From contig DEAT01000081.1 in NCBI GenBank assembly GCA_002348265.1, forward strand, positions 1 to 37,353: a stretch of 37,353 nt of DNA. The letters run 5' to 3'. Source of the DNA: Gemmatimonadales bacterium UBA2975. Lineage in GTDB: Bacteria > Gemmatimonadota > Gemmatimonadetes > Longimicrobiales > Gaopeijiaceae. The notes beneath the pieces were generated by a model. It saw only the letters and a program-made list of their open reading frames with translations. It did no database searches and was not told where the DNA came from. Both the position numbers and the translations under genes were made by a program. This document shows, in pieces, positions 8,700-17,230 of this stretch (position 1 is its first letter; each line of letters opens with the position of its first letter).

Positions 8700-10127
8700 A
8701 TGGATAACTATGATCCGCAGTTGACCCCCGTTCAAAAATTCGGTGAAGCGATGGCGGATCGCGTTGAACGGTGGATGCCGTCCCCGTTCGTGTTTGCGAT
8801 CCTGCTCACCTACGTGGCTGCGGTCGCGGCGTTTGTTTCGGAGGGGTCCTCCATTGCTGATGTAGCGACGGCTTGGTACGGCGGCTTCTGGAACCTCCTC
8901 ACCTTTGCAATGCAGATGGTGATTATTCTAGTGACGGGAACAGTCGTCGCATACCACCCGAGTGTGCGGGGTGGCATCCAAAAATTGGTGCAGCTTCCTA
9001 GCAACGGTCGTCAGGCCGTAGTTCTGGTCGGTATAGGATCGATGCTGGTTGGGTGGATCTCCTGGGGCTTGGGTCTGATCTTTGGGGCGATTCTGGCGAG
9101 AGAAATGGGTAAGGCCGCTAACAAGTCGGGTATGGCTGTCCACTATCCGCTGCTCGCGGTTGCGGGATACCTAGGAATGAGCCTGACATGGGGGTGGGGC
9201 CTCTCAAGCTCAGCCGGCCTGCTGCAGGCTACGGACGGGAATATTTTTATGGCACAGGGCATCATCGATCGGGTGGTGCCTGCTACTGAATGGGTATTCC
9301 ATTCGTATCCAATGATATTGACCGGCATGTCGATCCTATATGGGTCTCTAATGCTTTGGTTACTTGCGCCGCCGGATCAGAACGCTCGAGGAATAGAGCA
9401 GTTTGTGGACCTCGAAGAGCACCGGGTCGAGGGTGGATCTGTGGATCAAGTTGGGACGGGATCGACCGAACTCACACGAGTCGCTCATGATTTAGAATCT
9501 CCAGCTGATCGGATAGACAATTCGAAAATATTGGGTGGGATCCTAGCGGCGACCGGCCTTGTCTTGTTTGGCGTAGCCTTTGTCACTCAGGGCCTAGGAG
9601 CTCTGAATCTGAACGTCTTCAATTTCGGTTTTCTGGTGATTGGAATGTTGCTCTACAGCAGCCCGGCACGATATCAGCGCGAGTTCAATGATGCTGTTAA
9701 GGGTAGTGCCGGTGTAATCCTGCAATTCCCATTCTATGCGGGCATTATCGGTATCATGACTGGAACCGGTTTGGTTGATACCATGACTGAGGCACTTCTC
9801 TCGATAGCGACACAGGACACGTTCCCTGTGGTAGCGTGGATGACAGGTGGCGCACTAAACATCTTCGTGCCGTCCGCTGGAGGTGAGTGGGCTATAGTGG
9901 GTGGGCCGATGCTACTCGCTGCCCAAGAGTTAGGAGTGCCTTTCGGTCAGACGATTGCTGCCTACGCGGTCGGAGATGCCCACACGAATCTGCTAAACCC
10001 TTTTTGGGCCATTCCGCTGTTGGCAATAACTGGGCTGCGAGCGCGTGACATGTTCGGCTACGGCATAACGATGATGCTTCTACTGACACCATTTCTAGCG
10101 GCAGTACTTTACCTGCTTCCGTACTGA
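8700..10127 (+). CDS. atoE: Short-chain fatty acid transporter, AtoE family
   Basis: The product is a polytopic membrane protein of 475 residues, the usual length for AtoE-type carriers. It opens with a cytoplasmic segment (FGEAMADRVERWMPSPFVFA), typical of the family, then about ten to twelve hydrophobic helices. The conserved late motif NIFVPSAGGEWAIVGGPML and the following VGDAHTNLLNPFWAIPLL are diagnostic of TIGR00366/AtoE. E. coli AtoE is associated with uptake of short-chain fatty acids such as acetoacetate and butyrate; substrate here is not shown. GGAG lies 5 nt before the ATG. A hydrophilic loop at about residues 225-270 separates the two halves. The gene stands alone, 87 nt after the ankyrin gene and about 120 nt before the M24 peptidase, and might serve the same peptide or organic-acid catabolism. 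Confidence 0.88.
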   Translation: MDNYDPQLTPVQKFGEAMADRVERWMPSPFVFAILLTYVAAVAAFVSEGSSIADVATAWYGGFWNLLTFAMQMVIILVTGTVVAYHPSVRGGIQKLVQLPSNGRQAVVLVGIGSMLVGWISWGLGLIFGAILAREMGKAANKSGMAVHYPLLAVAGYLGMSLTWGWGLSSSAGLLQATDGNIFMAQGIIDRVVPATEWVFHSYPMILTGMSILYGSLMLWLLAPPDQNARGIEQFVDLEEHRVEGGSVDQVGTGSTELTRVAHDLESPADRIDNSKILGGILAATGLVLFGVAFVTQGLGALNLNVFNFGFLVIGMLLYSSPARYQREFNDAVKGSAGVILQFPFYAGIIGIMTGTGLVDTMTEALLSIATQDTFPVVAWMTGGALNIFVPSAGGEWAIVGGPMLLAAQELGVPFGQTIAAYAVGDAHTNLLNPFWAIPLLAITGLRARDMFGYGITMMLLLTPFLAAVLYLLPY

Positions 10128-10251
10128 ATTGGTGTTCGGTGAAGTGGGAGCCTGAAGCTGTTGATTCGAATACTCAAGCCTTGTCCACTCCTTTTTATGT
10201 TGGTCGAAACGTGGTGAAAGATCGGATTATGAGGGTAGAGCCAGTCTTTCC

Positions 10252-11634
10252 GTGTTCTGGTCGCATCTCTCAGTGATGTTAGCTCTCAAACCACTAACAC
10301 CTCTGATTGCTCTCGGTCTGTTCTTTGTCGCCTGGAATCTTTCTGGTGGGCTGCCGGAGAGTAATTCTAGCGCCTCTAAGGTTCAGCTTCTCGACTGGTC
10401 TGAGCAGATGGCTGTGAGGGATGGTTGGCTCGATACTCGCCACGAAATGCTTCTCCCGATGATGCGGCGTCACTCGATCGATATGTGGATCGTCGTGAAT
10501 GAGGAATTTCATGATGACCCACTCACAGAATACATCGCTCCGGCGAGGCCCTACACCGGTCGGAGGGACGTCTTCGTTTTCGTTGATGCGGGGATGGACG
10601 GCCTAAGGAAGATTGCGGCGACGGGTTACTGGGAAGAAACGGTCGCTCGTTACTTCGAATCGCCGATTGATCCTAGGCCGTCCGCTGAGGTTCTTCGAGA
10701 GCTTTATGAGACGTATAGCCCACAGCGTATTGGTCTTGGGTTCGGAGGCAGTCGTGGGATGACCCGGAGCCTGACGCACGACTCGTATCGTTTCCTAGCC
10801 GAGGCGATGGGTTCGGAGGCGGCCAGCAGGTTTGTGAGTGCGGAGCCTCTCATCAATGAATATCTGGCCACGCGTATTCCAGGTGAGTTTGAGGTTTATA
10901 CCGATCTCGTGGCCCTCACAGAATCAATCACGAAGCGTGCGCTCTCCAACGAAGTGATCAAGCCAGGTAGTACGACTGTGGGCGATGTTCGCCGGTTCAT
11001 GTACGATGAGTTGTGGATGACAGGCGTTCGCACCTGGTTTCAGCCGGATCTTAGGGTTCAACGTCAGGGAATGGCTGAGGTCGGAAGTCGTGGGTTCCTC
11101 GCTGTTGCTCCGGAAGACATAGTCTTGCAGCGGGGAGACCTCGTTCATATCGACTTCGGAATTTCCTACATGGGTCTCGATTCGGACTGGCAGAAAATGG
11201 CCTATATACTCCACACTGACGAGGAAGATGTACCACAGGGGCTAAAGGATGCGATGGAGAATACGAATGCCCTTCAGGATGCCCTTATGCTCCGAGCGTC
11301 ACGACCTGGACGGACTGCAGGAGAGGTGTATCGCTTGACGATGAGAGAAATGCAGGAGCAAGAGATCAATGCCCAGATATACTCTCACCCACTCGGCAAC
11401 CACGGGCATGGCTTGGGTCCGAGCATCGATTTCCGAAGCGCTGGACGAACAGATGTGACGGCTCGTCCCCTGATAGAGGGTGCTTACATCTCTATAGAAC
11501 TCAATACCAAGACTGCCATCCCAGAATGGGGAGACCAAGAGGTCTATGTGATGGCAGAAGACCCTGCCCACCTAACACAGAACGGGTGGCGCTTCTTCAG
11601 ACCTCGACAGGAAGATTGGTATCTTGTGAGGTAA
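10252..11634 (+). CDS. Exported M24-family aminopeptidase (Xaa-Pro aminopeptidase-like)
   Basis: The product has up to 460 residues (GTG start; the in-frame ATG at 10276 gives 452). An N-terminal hydrophobic segment (LTPLIALGLFFVAWNLSGG) indicates export or membrane anchoring. Residues about 50-210 form a creatinase-like N-terminal domain and about 215-450 the pita-bread M24 fold. All five expected metal ligands are visible: D301 (VHIDFG), D312 (11 residues later, as in the family), H386 (GNHGHGLG), E416 (SIELNT) and E430 (DQEVYVM). It should therefore be an active dinuclear metallo-aminopeptidase or prolidase-like enzyme acting on peptides in the periplasm. Neither start has a strong ribosome binding site. 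It is followed after only 31 nt by the MBL-fold gene, so the two may share a transcript. Confidence 0.88.
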   Translation: MFWSHLSVMLALKPLTPLIALGLFFVAWNLSGGLPESNSSASKVQLLDWSEQMAVRDGWLDTRHEMLLPMMRRHSIDMWIVVNEEFHDDPLTEYIAPARPYTGRRDVFVFVDAGMDGLRKIAATGYWEETVARYFESPIDPRPSAEVLRELYETYSPQRIGLGFGGSRGMTRSLTHDSYRFLAEAMGSEAASRFVSAEPLINEYLATRIPGEFEVYTDLVALTESITKRALSNEVIKPGSTTVGDVRRFMYDELWMTGVRTWFQPDLRVQRQGMAEVGSRGFLAVAPEDIVLQRGDLVHIDFGISYMGLDSDWQKMAYILHTDEEDVPQGLKDAMENTNALQDALMLRASRPGRTAGEVYRLTMREMQEQEINAQIYSHPLGNHGHGLGPSIDFRSAGRTDVTARPLIEGAYISIELNTKTAIPEWGDQEVYVMAEDPAHLTQNGWRFFRPRQEDWYLVR

Positions 11635-11650
11635 TCCTGTGCTTGCACCC

Positions 11651-11657
11651 AAAGGAG
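11651..11657 (+). promoter_or_regulatory. Ribosome binding site of the MBL-fold gene
   Basis: AAAGGAG lies 8 nt before the ATG at 11666. It makes that codon the likely start rather than the in-frame GTG at 11639. Confidence 0.55.
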
Positions 11658-11665
11658 CTACGATC

Positions 11666-12652
11666 ATGATAATTCCCTTGACCATCGCTTCGATTGCTAC
11701 TGTGCTTACCGCGATCAGTATTCCGGGCCATGCAGAAGAAGACCACAACAAGCGTACAGGTGTGGCACAGAACGTGACAGTTACAATCCTTTCGTCAAAT
11801 CTCGCTAATGGGAATTCGGTCGGCGAATGGGGTCTTTCCGCGTTAGTTCAGGCTGACGGAGCTTGTGTGCTGTTCGATGCTGGGCGTCATCCAGAAACGG
11901 TTATTCACAATGCTGAGGTACTTGGTGCTGATCTCTCGTGTATTACTGACTTAGTACTCAGTCACCATCACTTCGACCATACGACAGGTGTCCTGCCGAT
12001 TCTGGAGGCGCTCGGGAATCACAGTTCTATTGAGCGCATCCATGTAGCGAGAGGATTCTTCCGGCCAAGGCGAGTACCCTCGCGTTCGGGGACAGAGGAG
12101 GCCAACCAGATGATCCAGGAACGGCAATCGCTGGAAAACGCCGGACTAGAGGTCATCATTCACGATGGCCCCTCAGAGATCCTCCAAGGCGTATGGATCA
12201 CAGGTCCTGTACCCCGTCCGCATTCGGAGGAGAACTATCCAGTTCAGGTAAGGATCAAGGAATCAGGGACGTGGGTCGCAGATTGGGTGCCAGAAAGCCA
12301 GGGCCTTACGATCGTCACAGAGGAGGGCCACATAGTATTGCTAGGATGTGGACATTCGGGTGTTGTGAATATGCTCACCCATGTGCAGTCTGCGATTTCG
12401 GATCACCCTATACACGCTCTGATGGGAGGCTTGCATCTGTTTAACGCGACAGATCAGACCCTCGGTTGGACGACGGATCGATTACGGGAAATAGGGGTGA
12501 AGCATTTGATGGCGGGACACTGCACCGGCATCGAACCTCTCTTCAGGCTTCGAACAGGGCTGAACCTGACTCGACAGACAGCGGTCGTCGGAGCCGTAGG
12601 GTCTCAATTCGTTCTAGGGGAAGGGATTCGAGCCACTGCGATCGCGATGTAA
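11666..12652 (+). CDS. Exported metallo-beta-lactamase-fold hydrolase (COG1237-like)
   Basis: From the supported ATG the product has 328 residues, with an N-terminal hydrophobic signal (IIPLTIASIATVLTAIS). The zinc motif HxHxDH is present at about residues 100-105 (SHHHFDHTTG). The body matches the group annotated as 7,8-dihydropterin-6-methyl-4-(beta-D-ribofuranosyl)aminobenzene 5'-phosphate synthase-like (COG1237): LLGCGHSGVVNML, a GGLHLF segment and the terminal HLMAGHCTG. In that group the archaeal enzyme makes a methanopterin precursor; an exported bacterial copy is unlikely to do so, and the substrate here is unknown. It follows the M24 peptidase closely. Confidence is high in the fold and low in a specific reaction. 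Confidence 0.85.
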   Translation: MIIPLTIASIATVLTAISIPGHAEEDHNKRTGVAQNVTVTILSSNLANGNSVGEWGLSALVQADGACVLFDAGRHPETVIHNAEVLGADLSCITDLVLSHHHFDHTTGVLPILEALGNHSSIERIHVARGFFRPRRVPSRSGTEEANQMIQERQSLENAGLEVIIHDGPSEILQGVWITGPVPRPHSEENYPVQVRIKESGTWVADWVPESQGLTIVTEEGHIVLLGCGHSGVVNMLTHVQSAISDHPIHALMGGLHLFNATDQTLGWTTDRLREIGVKHLMAGHCTGIEPLFRLRTGLNLTRQTAVVGAVGSQFVLGEGIRATAIAM

Positions 12653-12785
12653 CAATTACAGAATCAGAAGAACAATGGCCAAGAGGCCAAAGCGATGAGG
12701 AACGTCATCAATGCATGGGTGTTGGCATGACCCAACTGCAGGCTTTTTTTGAATGCACCATGCGGTCGACCGGAACAGTACGCAT

Positions 12786-13271
12786 ATGAACCAATCTCTA
12801 ACGAACGAGTTAGTCACTCGCTCGCTATGGCTGAGATCGGGGGGACCGCGAAGAATTTTGGGACTGATCATAATGGGGTCCACTTTCTTCGTCGGATGCG
12901 GATCGCCCTCGTCGACTGAGGTGGATGAGGACCCTCACAATCTCATGGTCTGGGGTTACGTGATGGCTCGAGGCTTTCCTGCGGAAGGAGGTGTAGGGCT
13001 GGTGGACTCTGCTGGTGTTGTTGTTGTAACAACGCCAGTACGTGGAGGGAGATACCTGGTTGGTCTCAGGCTTCCGCCAAACACGCCTATCTGTGACCGC
13101 TATAGGGTTCAGGTGGCTGTTGACGCAGGAAATGGCGCAGTAGAGCGGGATGAACGCTTACTACAGAAGGGTAGCGGTGAATGTGTCCTGCCACCCGGTG
13201 AGAAGGTTACACACACAATTGACTTTTCAGTCCTAGAAGATTCGACCAGCAGCGCGGGAAGAACGGAATGA
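12786..13271 (+). CDS. Hypothetical lipoprotein
   Basis: The product has 161 residues from the ATG at 12786 (an upstream in-frame ATG at 12753 adds 11 residues). A basic segment and a hydrophobic stretch (ILGLIIMGSTFF) end in FVGCGS, a near-canonical lipobox with Phe rather than Leu at -3, so it is probably a lipoprotein. The mature part has about 120 residues, is rich in beta-strand-forming residues (WGYVMARGFPAEGGVGLVD, then GGRYLVGLRLPP) and resembles a carboxypeptidase-regulatory or transthyretin-like fold, which is only a guess. Its stop overlaps the start of the cupin gene by ATGA, so the two are translationally coupled. I do not recognise a named family. Confidence 0.65.
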   Translation: MNQSLTNELVTRSLWLRSGGPRRILGLIIMGSTFFVGCGSPSSTEVDEDPHNLMVWGYVMARGFPAEGGVGLVDSAGVVVVTTPVRGGRYLVGLRLPPNTPICDRYRVQVAVDAGNGAVERDERLLQKGSGECVLPPGEKVTHTIDFSVLEDSTSSAGRTE

Positions 13272-13633
13272 TTCATGATGTCGTCAATTTGAAAAAAAAG
13301 TTTGATCTCTTTGTCGACAAGTGGGAGCCGAAAGTGATTGCAGAGATGAACGACATTCAGTTCAAGCTCGTCCGCGTCGAAGGGGAATTCTTGTGGCACC
13401 AGCACGCTTACACTGACGAGGCCTTCATCGTGATCGAGGGTGAACTGGAGATCGATCTTCCCAACCAGACGGTGCGGCTTTGTGAAGGCGAGATGTTTGT
13501 TGTGCCTAAGGGTGTAGAGCACCGTCCTCGTGCGGTGAATCAAGCCAAGATCATGCTCGTAGAACCTCGTGGAGTCGTAAATACCGGCGATATCGCAAAC
13601 GAAGGTAGCGCACCGAATGACGTATGGATCTGA
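13268..13633 (+). CDS. Small cupin-domain protein
   Basis: The product has 121 residues with no signal peptide, so it is cytoplasmic. It is a single-domain cupin_2: WHQHAYTDEAFIVIEGE gives the first motif with H44, H46 and E51, and FVVPKGVEHRPRA gives the second with H85. All four usual metal ligands are therefore present. Such minimal cupins may be mannose-6-phosphate-isomerase-like, sensory or small-molecule-binding proteins, and the specific role is not deducible. The ATG overlaps the TGA of the lipoprotein gene (ATGA at 13268-13271), which implies co-expression, even though one product is membrane-anchored and the other is not. Confidence 0.85.
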   Translation: MIHDVVNLKKKFDLFVDKWEPKVIAEMNDIQFKLVRVEGEFLWHQHAYTDEAFIVIEGELEIDLPNQTVRLCEGEMFVVPKGVEHRPRAVNQAKIMLVEPRGVVNTGDIANEGSAPNDVWI

Positions 13634-13675
13634 GACGAAGGTCGAAGTCGACTCACAAAGAGGGTTTAGGGCTGC

Positions 13676-14551
13676 GTGGCCAGTAGTCTGACGATGCCTC
13701 ATATGATTCTGAACATTCTGGGTAGGTGGATCCTTCTGGTCGCCGGATGTCTCTCCGTGGCGGCATGCGGCAAGAGCACCCCCGTCGTTCCCATTTCTGA
13801 GAGTCCCGAGGGCATCTGGCGTGTTTCAGAGACCGGGGTATCCGAATCGACACTTCGCCTTGCATCAGATGGTTCATTCTCACGTGTGGTCACCGATCTC
13901 GAAGACAGGAATTGCGTTTCGTCGTCCGGTTCTTGGCGTACCGATGGTGAAAGCCTCCTACTCGAGATCACCGCAGTTGCAAATGCCCCAGCCTCAGGAT
14001 TTGAGAACTACCGCTTCGTGATACAGGATGGTCGCCTGCAACTCGGCGAGACTGAGATCTATACAGCTGTGGGCTCTATGGTGAGCTGTGCTGATTACGG
14101 ATTTGGTGCCTGGGCTGGTGAACTGCGCGCCACCTTAGATGGAGTTGAGATGATGTTCGAGATCGTCGATGTCATTCTCGATATGTATGGAGGCCAGCTT
14201 CAGGTCGAAGGGATTTCCAGTACAGGGGTGGGCCAGAGCAGAATGCTTCTCCAGATCGATGGAAGTCCAAACCGTCTCAACCCGAGAGACTTTATAGTCC
14301 AAAATGTTCCCGGATCCACTAACACGTTCTATGGGTTTTATCATCCGGATCCGGGGTCGTCGACGTTCAGTGGTTTTGACACTACGAGGCTTTTACCCAC
14401 AGGAATCTTGACGTTGAGCGCAGTTGGTCCAGAGCGGGTCACTGCTACATTCAGTTTCAGAGCGAACCTTCGAGTTGAGGGTGAGGTAGGTCCTGGTGGA
14501 GCTACCTTTGCACAGATTGAGTCGGGCCGTGTCGAGATCGTGTACCGTTAG
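13676..14551 (+). CDS. Hypothetical lipoprotein, two beta-rich domains
   Basis: The product has 291 residues from the GTG at 13676, which has AGGG 4 nt upstream; ATGs at 13694 and 13703 are alternatives. The N-terminal hydrophobic segment ends in LSVAACGK, a canonical lipobox, so the protein is lipid-anchored. Residues about 42-130 (PEGIWRVSETG, LRLASDGSFSRV, SSGSWRTDGESLLLEI) resemble lipocalin-like domains that start with a 'GxW' strand. Residues about 140-291 form a second beta domain starting WAGELRATLDGV, somewhat like DUF6252-type proteins. No catalytic motif is visible. It lies 42 nt after the cupin gene on the same strand and could belong to the same transcript. Function is unknown. 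Confidence 0.7.
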   Translation: MASSLTMPHMILNILGRWILLVAGCLSVAACGKSTPVVPISESPEGIWRVSETGVSESTLRLASDGSFSRVVTDLEDRNCVSSSGSWRTDGESLLLEITAVANAPASGFENYRFVIQDGRLQLGETEIYTAVGSMVSCADYGFGAWAGELRATLDGVEMMFEIVDVILDMYGGQLQVEGISSTGVGQSRMLLQIDGSPNRLNPRDFIVQNVPGSTNTFYGFYHPDPGSSTFSGFDTTRLLPTGILTLSAVGPERVTATFSFRANLRVEGEVGPGGATFAQIESGRVEIVYR

Positions 14552-14657
14552 CTAATTAAGGGATGCTCTCCACAGATCCAGCGTATGTATTCAAGGGCCG
14601 AGAAGGCATGAGCATTAACACGAAGGCCCACTTTTCCTGCTTTTTCCGAGATTGACA

Positions 14658-15173
14658 ATGATTAGACGCCTATTCTTCGCTGCCCTCCTCGTAGGGCTCT
14701 GTGCTCCACTGCCCGCCTCCTCACAGTCGGTTAGTGAGTCGCTGGCTGGACTTTATGAGCGCACCAAAACATTCGTGATGGCGAGTGCTGAAATGCTTGA
14801 AGAGGATTTGTACTCCTTCAGGCCGACCGATGATGTGCGATCAGTGGGTGAACTTTTCGCGCACATTGCTAATGCTCAGTACTCCTTTTGCGCGGCGGCA
14901 GCTGGGGAGCGGAGCCCAGCAACTGAGAACTTTGAGGAAAGTCGGACGACCAAAGCTCAGCTTCTAGACGCTCTTGGGATGGGTTTTGCGTACTGCGACG
15001 CCGTTTACGCTGGAATGACCGATGAAGCAGGCGCCCGCACCCTGAGTTTCTTGGGTCCGACCACGGCGTACGGGGTTCTCGCGTTCAACGCCGCTCACAA
15101 CTACGAGCACTATGGTAACCTAGTGACCTATATGCGCCTGAATGGAATCGTGCCGCCTTCTTCTAGCGAGTAG
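14658..15173 (+). CDS. Exported DinB-family protein
   Basis: From the ATG at 14658 the product has 171 residues; an in-frame TTG two codons earlier is less likely. Residues 1-23 form a signal peptide (RRLFFAALLVGLCAPLPASSQ). The rest is a four-helix DinB/DUF664-like bundle with the three characteristic histidines H69 (FAHIANAQ), H146 and H150 (AAHNYEHYGNL), which bind a divalent metal in characterised members. The closing LVTYMRLNGIVPPSS is typical of the exported branch seen in Acidobacteriota and Gemmatimonadota. Cytoplasmic relatives include thiol-dependent transferases such as bacillithiol S-transferase; the role in the periplasm is unknown. About 100 nt precede it and 177 nt follow it, so it may be monocistronic. 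Confidence 0.88.
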   Translation: MIRRLFFAALLVGLCAPLPASSQSVSESLAGLYERTKTFVMASAEMLEEDLYSFRPTDDVRSVGELFAHIANAQYSFCAAAAGERSPATENFEESRTTKAQLLDALGMGFAYCDAVYAGMTDEAGARTLSFLGPTTAYGVLAFNAAHNYEHYGNLVTYMRLNGIVPPSSSE

Positions 15174-15339
15174 TGCGGTACAACAAGGGCTTAGGGTCTT
15201 CCTGCATTACGTATAGAGGACTGTCTGCACAGTCGTAAAAAGGGCCTGATTCTCTGGCTGTGCCGTTTTCCCGTAGAAGTTCGCACGCTACCATGCTTCG
15301 TGTGCGGACCTTTTCTCATCGTAGTATCAGGATCAACCC

Positions 15340-15344
15340 AGGAG
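15340..15344 (+). promoter_or_regulatory. Ribosome binding site deciding the start of the DUF885-like gene
   Basis: AGGAG is placed 6 nt before the ATG at 15351. It favours that start over an in-frame GTG at 15300 that would put 17 extra residues before the signal peptide. Confidence 0.55.
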
Positions 15345-15350
15345 TCTTCG

Positions 15351-17036
15351 ATGTTGGCTTTTGAGCTTCGACGGCATCTTTCTTTGCTTCTTCTCTTCGT
15401 GCTAGTGAGTGCTTGTAGCAACATAGGTAGCGAGGCGCCTGAGCTTCCGGTAGCACAAGTTCCGGGAGACGGTTCTCATGCGGCCCTTGTTGATTTTTTT
15501 TCGGAATGGAGGGAGTTCGAAACCCCAGATTTTGACGGCCAGGTTCCGGATTACAGCCCAGCCTCAATGGCTCGCCAAGCCGCGGAACTTCCGATATGGA
15601 TAGCTCGTTTGTCTGCATTCGATATTGGACAGTGGACAATATCTGAGCAGATCGACTGGCATATAATGCGGGCTGAGATGAATGGGTTGTCTTTCGACCA
15701 TGCGGTGCGGCAACCATGGAATCGAGATCCGGCTTTCTACATCACTATTTATGCCGCTCAAAGCGATGTGCCGGCGCATGAGGGGTCGGAGCACCACGGG
15801 TCTCTCGACTTGTGGACGTTTGAGAGGCCTTTTTCGGATACAGATCTAACCTTTATCACCGACCGGATCGCAGCGGTGCCCATGCTGCTTGAGCAGGCAC
15901 GCGGCAACCTAGCTGCTAGTAATGCTCGTGACCTTTGGATGGCGGGGTTGCGTTCGTTTCGGGGTCAGAGTGCAGATCTTCGAGCATTTGCTGATGAAGT
16001 CAAAGGTCAAAACGGTGCACTTGATGAGGTTATAGCCGCCGCAATCGCTGCGTCTGATACGTTCCATGACTGGCTTGAGGCGGAGGCAGACGCAAAAACT
16101 GGTACCTCCGGTATTGGCAAAGAAAATTACACGTGGTACATGCGGAACGTGCATCTCGTGCCGTTTTCTTGGGAAGAGCAGGTGACGATGATGCGCAGGG
16201 AACTTGCTCGCGCGCACTCGTCACTGCGTCTCGAGGAGCATAGAAATCGGGATCTTCCCGAGCTCAAACGTATCCAAACATCAACCGAGTTTGATCGCCG
16301 CATGAACGCTGAGGTCGACGAATACCTCCGCTTCTTGGACGAGGAGGAGATTCATGCTGTCTTCGACTGGATGGATCCGGCATTGCGAGCTGTAAATGGC
16401 CAATTCACGCCAGCTGAACCTGGAGAAATCCGTAACTTCTTCAACGAGGTGAACTATCGGGATCCGCTCGTAATGCGAACTCATATGCATCATTGGATCG
16501 AGCTTGCTCGACCGCCAGCTTTGGGAGTGAGTCAGCTCCGCATAACCCCTCTCTTATACAATATCTGGGACGCGCGCTCGGAAGGGTTGGCAACTGGTGT
16601 CGAGGAGATGATGATGCATGCCGGTCTGTTTGACGGTCGTCCACGGTCACGCGAGCTAGTGTGGATCATGTTGGCTCAGCGAGCCGCGCGTGCGCTGAGC
16701 GGCTTGTACTTGCACGGAAATGATTTCGAGATGGAGGAGGCGGTTGAGCATGCGATGCGATGGACGCCTCGAGGTTGGCTGCCTGACGGTGCATTAGTTC
16801 GCGGGGAACAGCACCTGTATCTGCGACAGCCTGGTTACGGGACCAGCTATCTGTCAGGAAAAATTCAGATTGAGGAATTGCTTGCTGAGCGAGCTCTTCA
16901 GCTCCACGACGAGTTCACGATCGGTTCGTTCTTCGATGATTTCTTCGAATCCGGCATTATTCCAACAGTACTCGTTCGCTGGGAGATGACGGGAGAACGA
17001 GATCCGATTCTGGATGGTCCGATGGGGTATCGTTAG
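15351..17036 (+). CDS. DUF885-like lipoprotein lacking the HExxH motif
   Basis: The product has 561 residues. The signal sequence ends in VLVSACSN, a clear lipobox. The all-helical body matches DUF885 (a peptidase-like family related in fold to M32/gluzincins): ISEQIDWHIMRAEMN, 'IAASDTFHDWLEAEAD', KENYTWYMRNVHLVPFSWEE and the end segment QPGYGTSYLSGKIQIEELL. Ordinary DUF885 proteins carry a zinc motif of the HExxPGHH type. At the equivalent place, about residues 375-385, this one reads THMHHWIELAR, with no HExxH, while the downstream helix SEGLATGVEEMMM (the place of the third zinc ligand) is kept. It may bind metal differently or be non-catalytic. The gene stands alone and is convergent with the amidohydrolase downstream. 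Confidence 0.78.
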   Translation: MLAFELRRHLSLLLLFVLVSACSNIGSEAPELPVAQVPGDGSHAALVDFFSEWREFETPDFDGQVPDYSPASMARQAAELPIWIARLSAFDIGQWTISEQIDWHIMRAEMNGLSFDHAVRQPWNRDPAFYITIYAAQSDVPAHEGSEHHGSLDLWTFERPFSDTDLTFITDRIAAVPMLLEQARGNLAASNARDLWMAGLRSFRGQSADLRAFADEVKGQNGALDEVIAAAIAASDTFHDWLEAEADAKTGTSGIGKENYTWYMRNVHLVPFSWEEQVTMMRRELARAHSSLRLEEHRNRDLPELKRIQTSTEFDRRMNAEVDEYLRFLDEEEIHAVFDWMDPALRAVNGQFTPAEPGEIRNFFNEVNYRDPLVMRTHMHHWIELARPPALGVSQLRITPLLYNIWDARSEGLATGVEEMMMHAGLFDGRPRSRELVWIMLAQRAARALSGLYLHGNDFEMEEAVEHAMRWTPRGWLPDGALVRGEQHLYLRQPGYGTSYLSGKIQIEELLAERALQLHDEFTIGSFFDDFFESGIIPTVLVRWEMTGERDPILDGPMGYR

Positions 17037-17116
17037 CCGTCCTGCCCTCCTGTTTTCTTTGGGTTTTTCTAGGCAGTGGATCTAATTGCGAATACGGGAA
17101 TCTGACCTTTTCTCAA

Positions 17117-17161
17117 GGGGGAGCGCTCGATAAGTCTCAACCCACTTCTGAGGTCTCCCCC
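17117..17161. terminator. Possible bidirectional terminator hairpin
   Basis: GGGGGAG at 17117-17123 pairs with CTCCCCC at 17155-17161. A shorter inner pair, CTCA and TGAG, lies within the loop. It sits in the 194-nt space between two convergent genes. There is no clean T-run, the loop is long and the stem is interrupted, so the call is weak. Confidence 0.25.
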
Positions 17162-17230
17162 TCACACGATGCAGCTCTCGGAAGTGCTGGTGGCATAAGG
17201 GTGTGGCGAGCTCAGAACGAGAATGAAGAG

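Noticed and set aside
13109..13702. Antisense frame of 197 codons across the cupin and lipoprotein genes
   Set aside because: The plus strand encodes a clear cupin and a coupled lipoprotein; the antisense product shows no domain or signal peptide.
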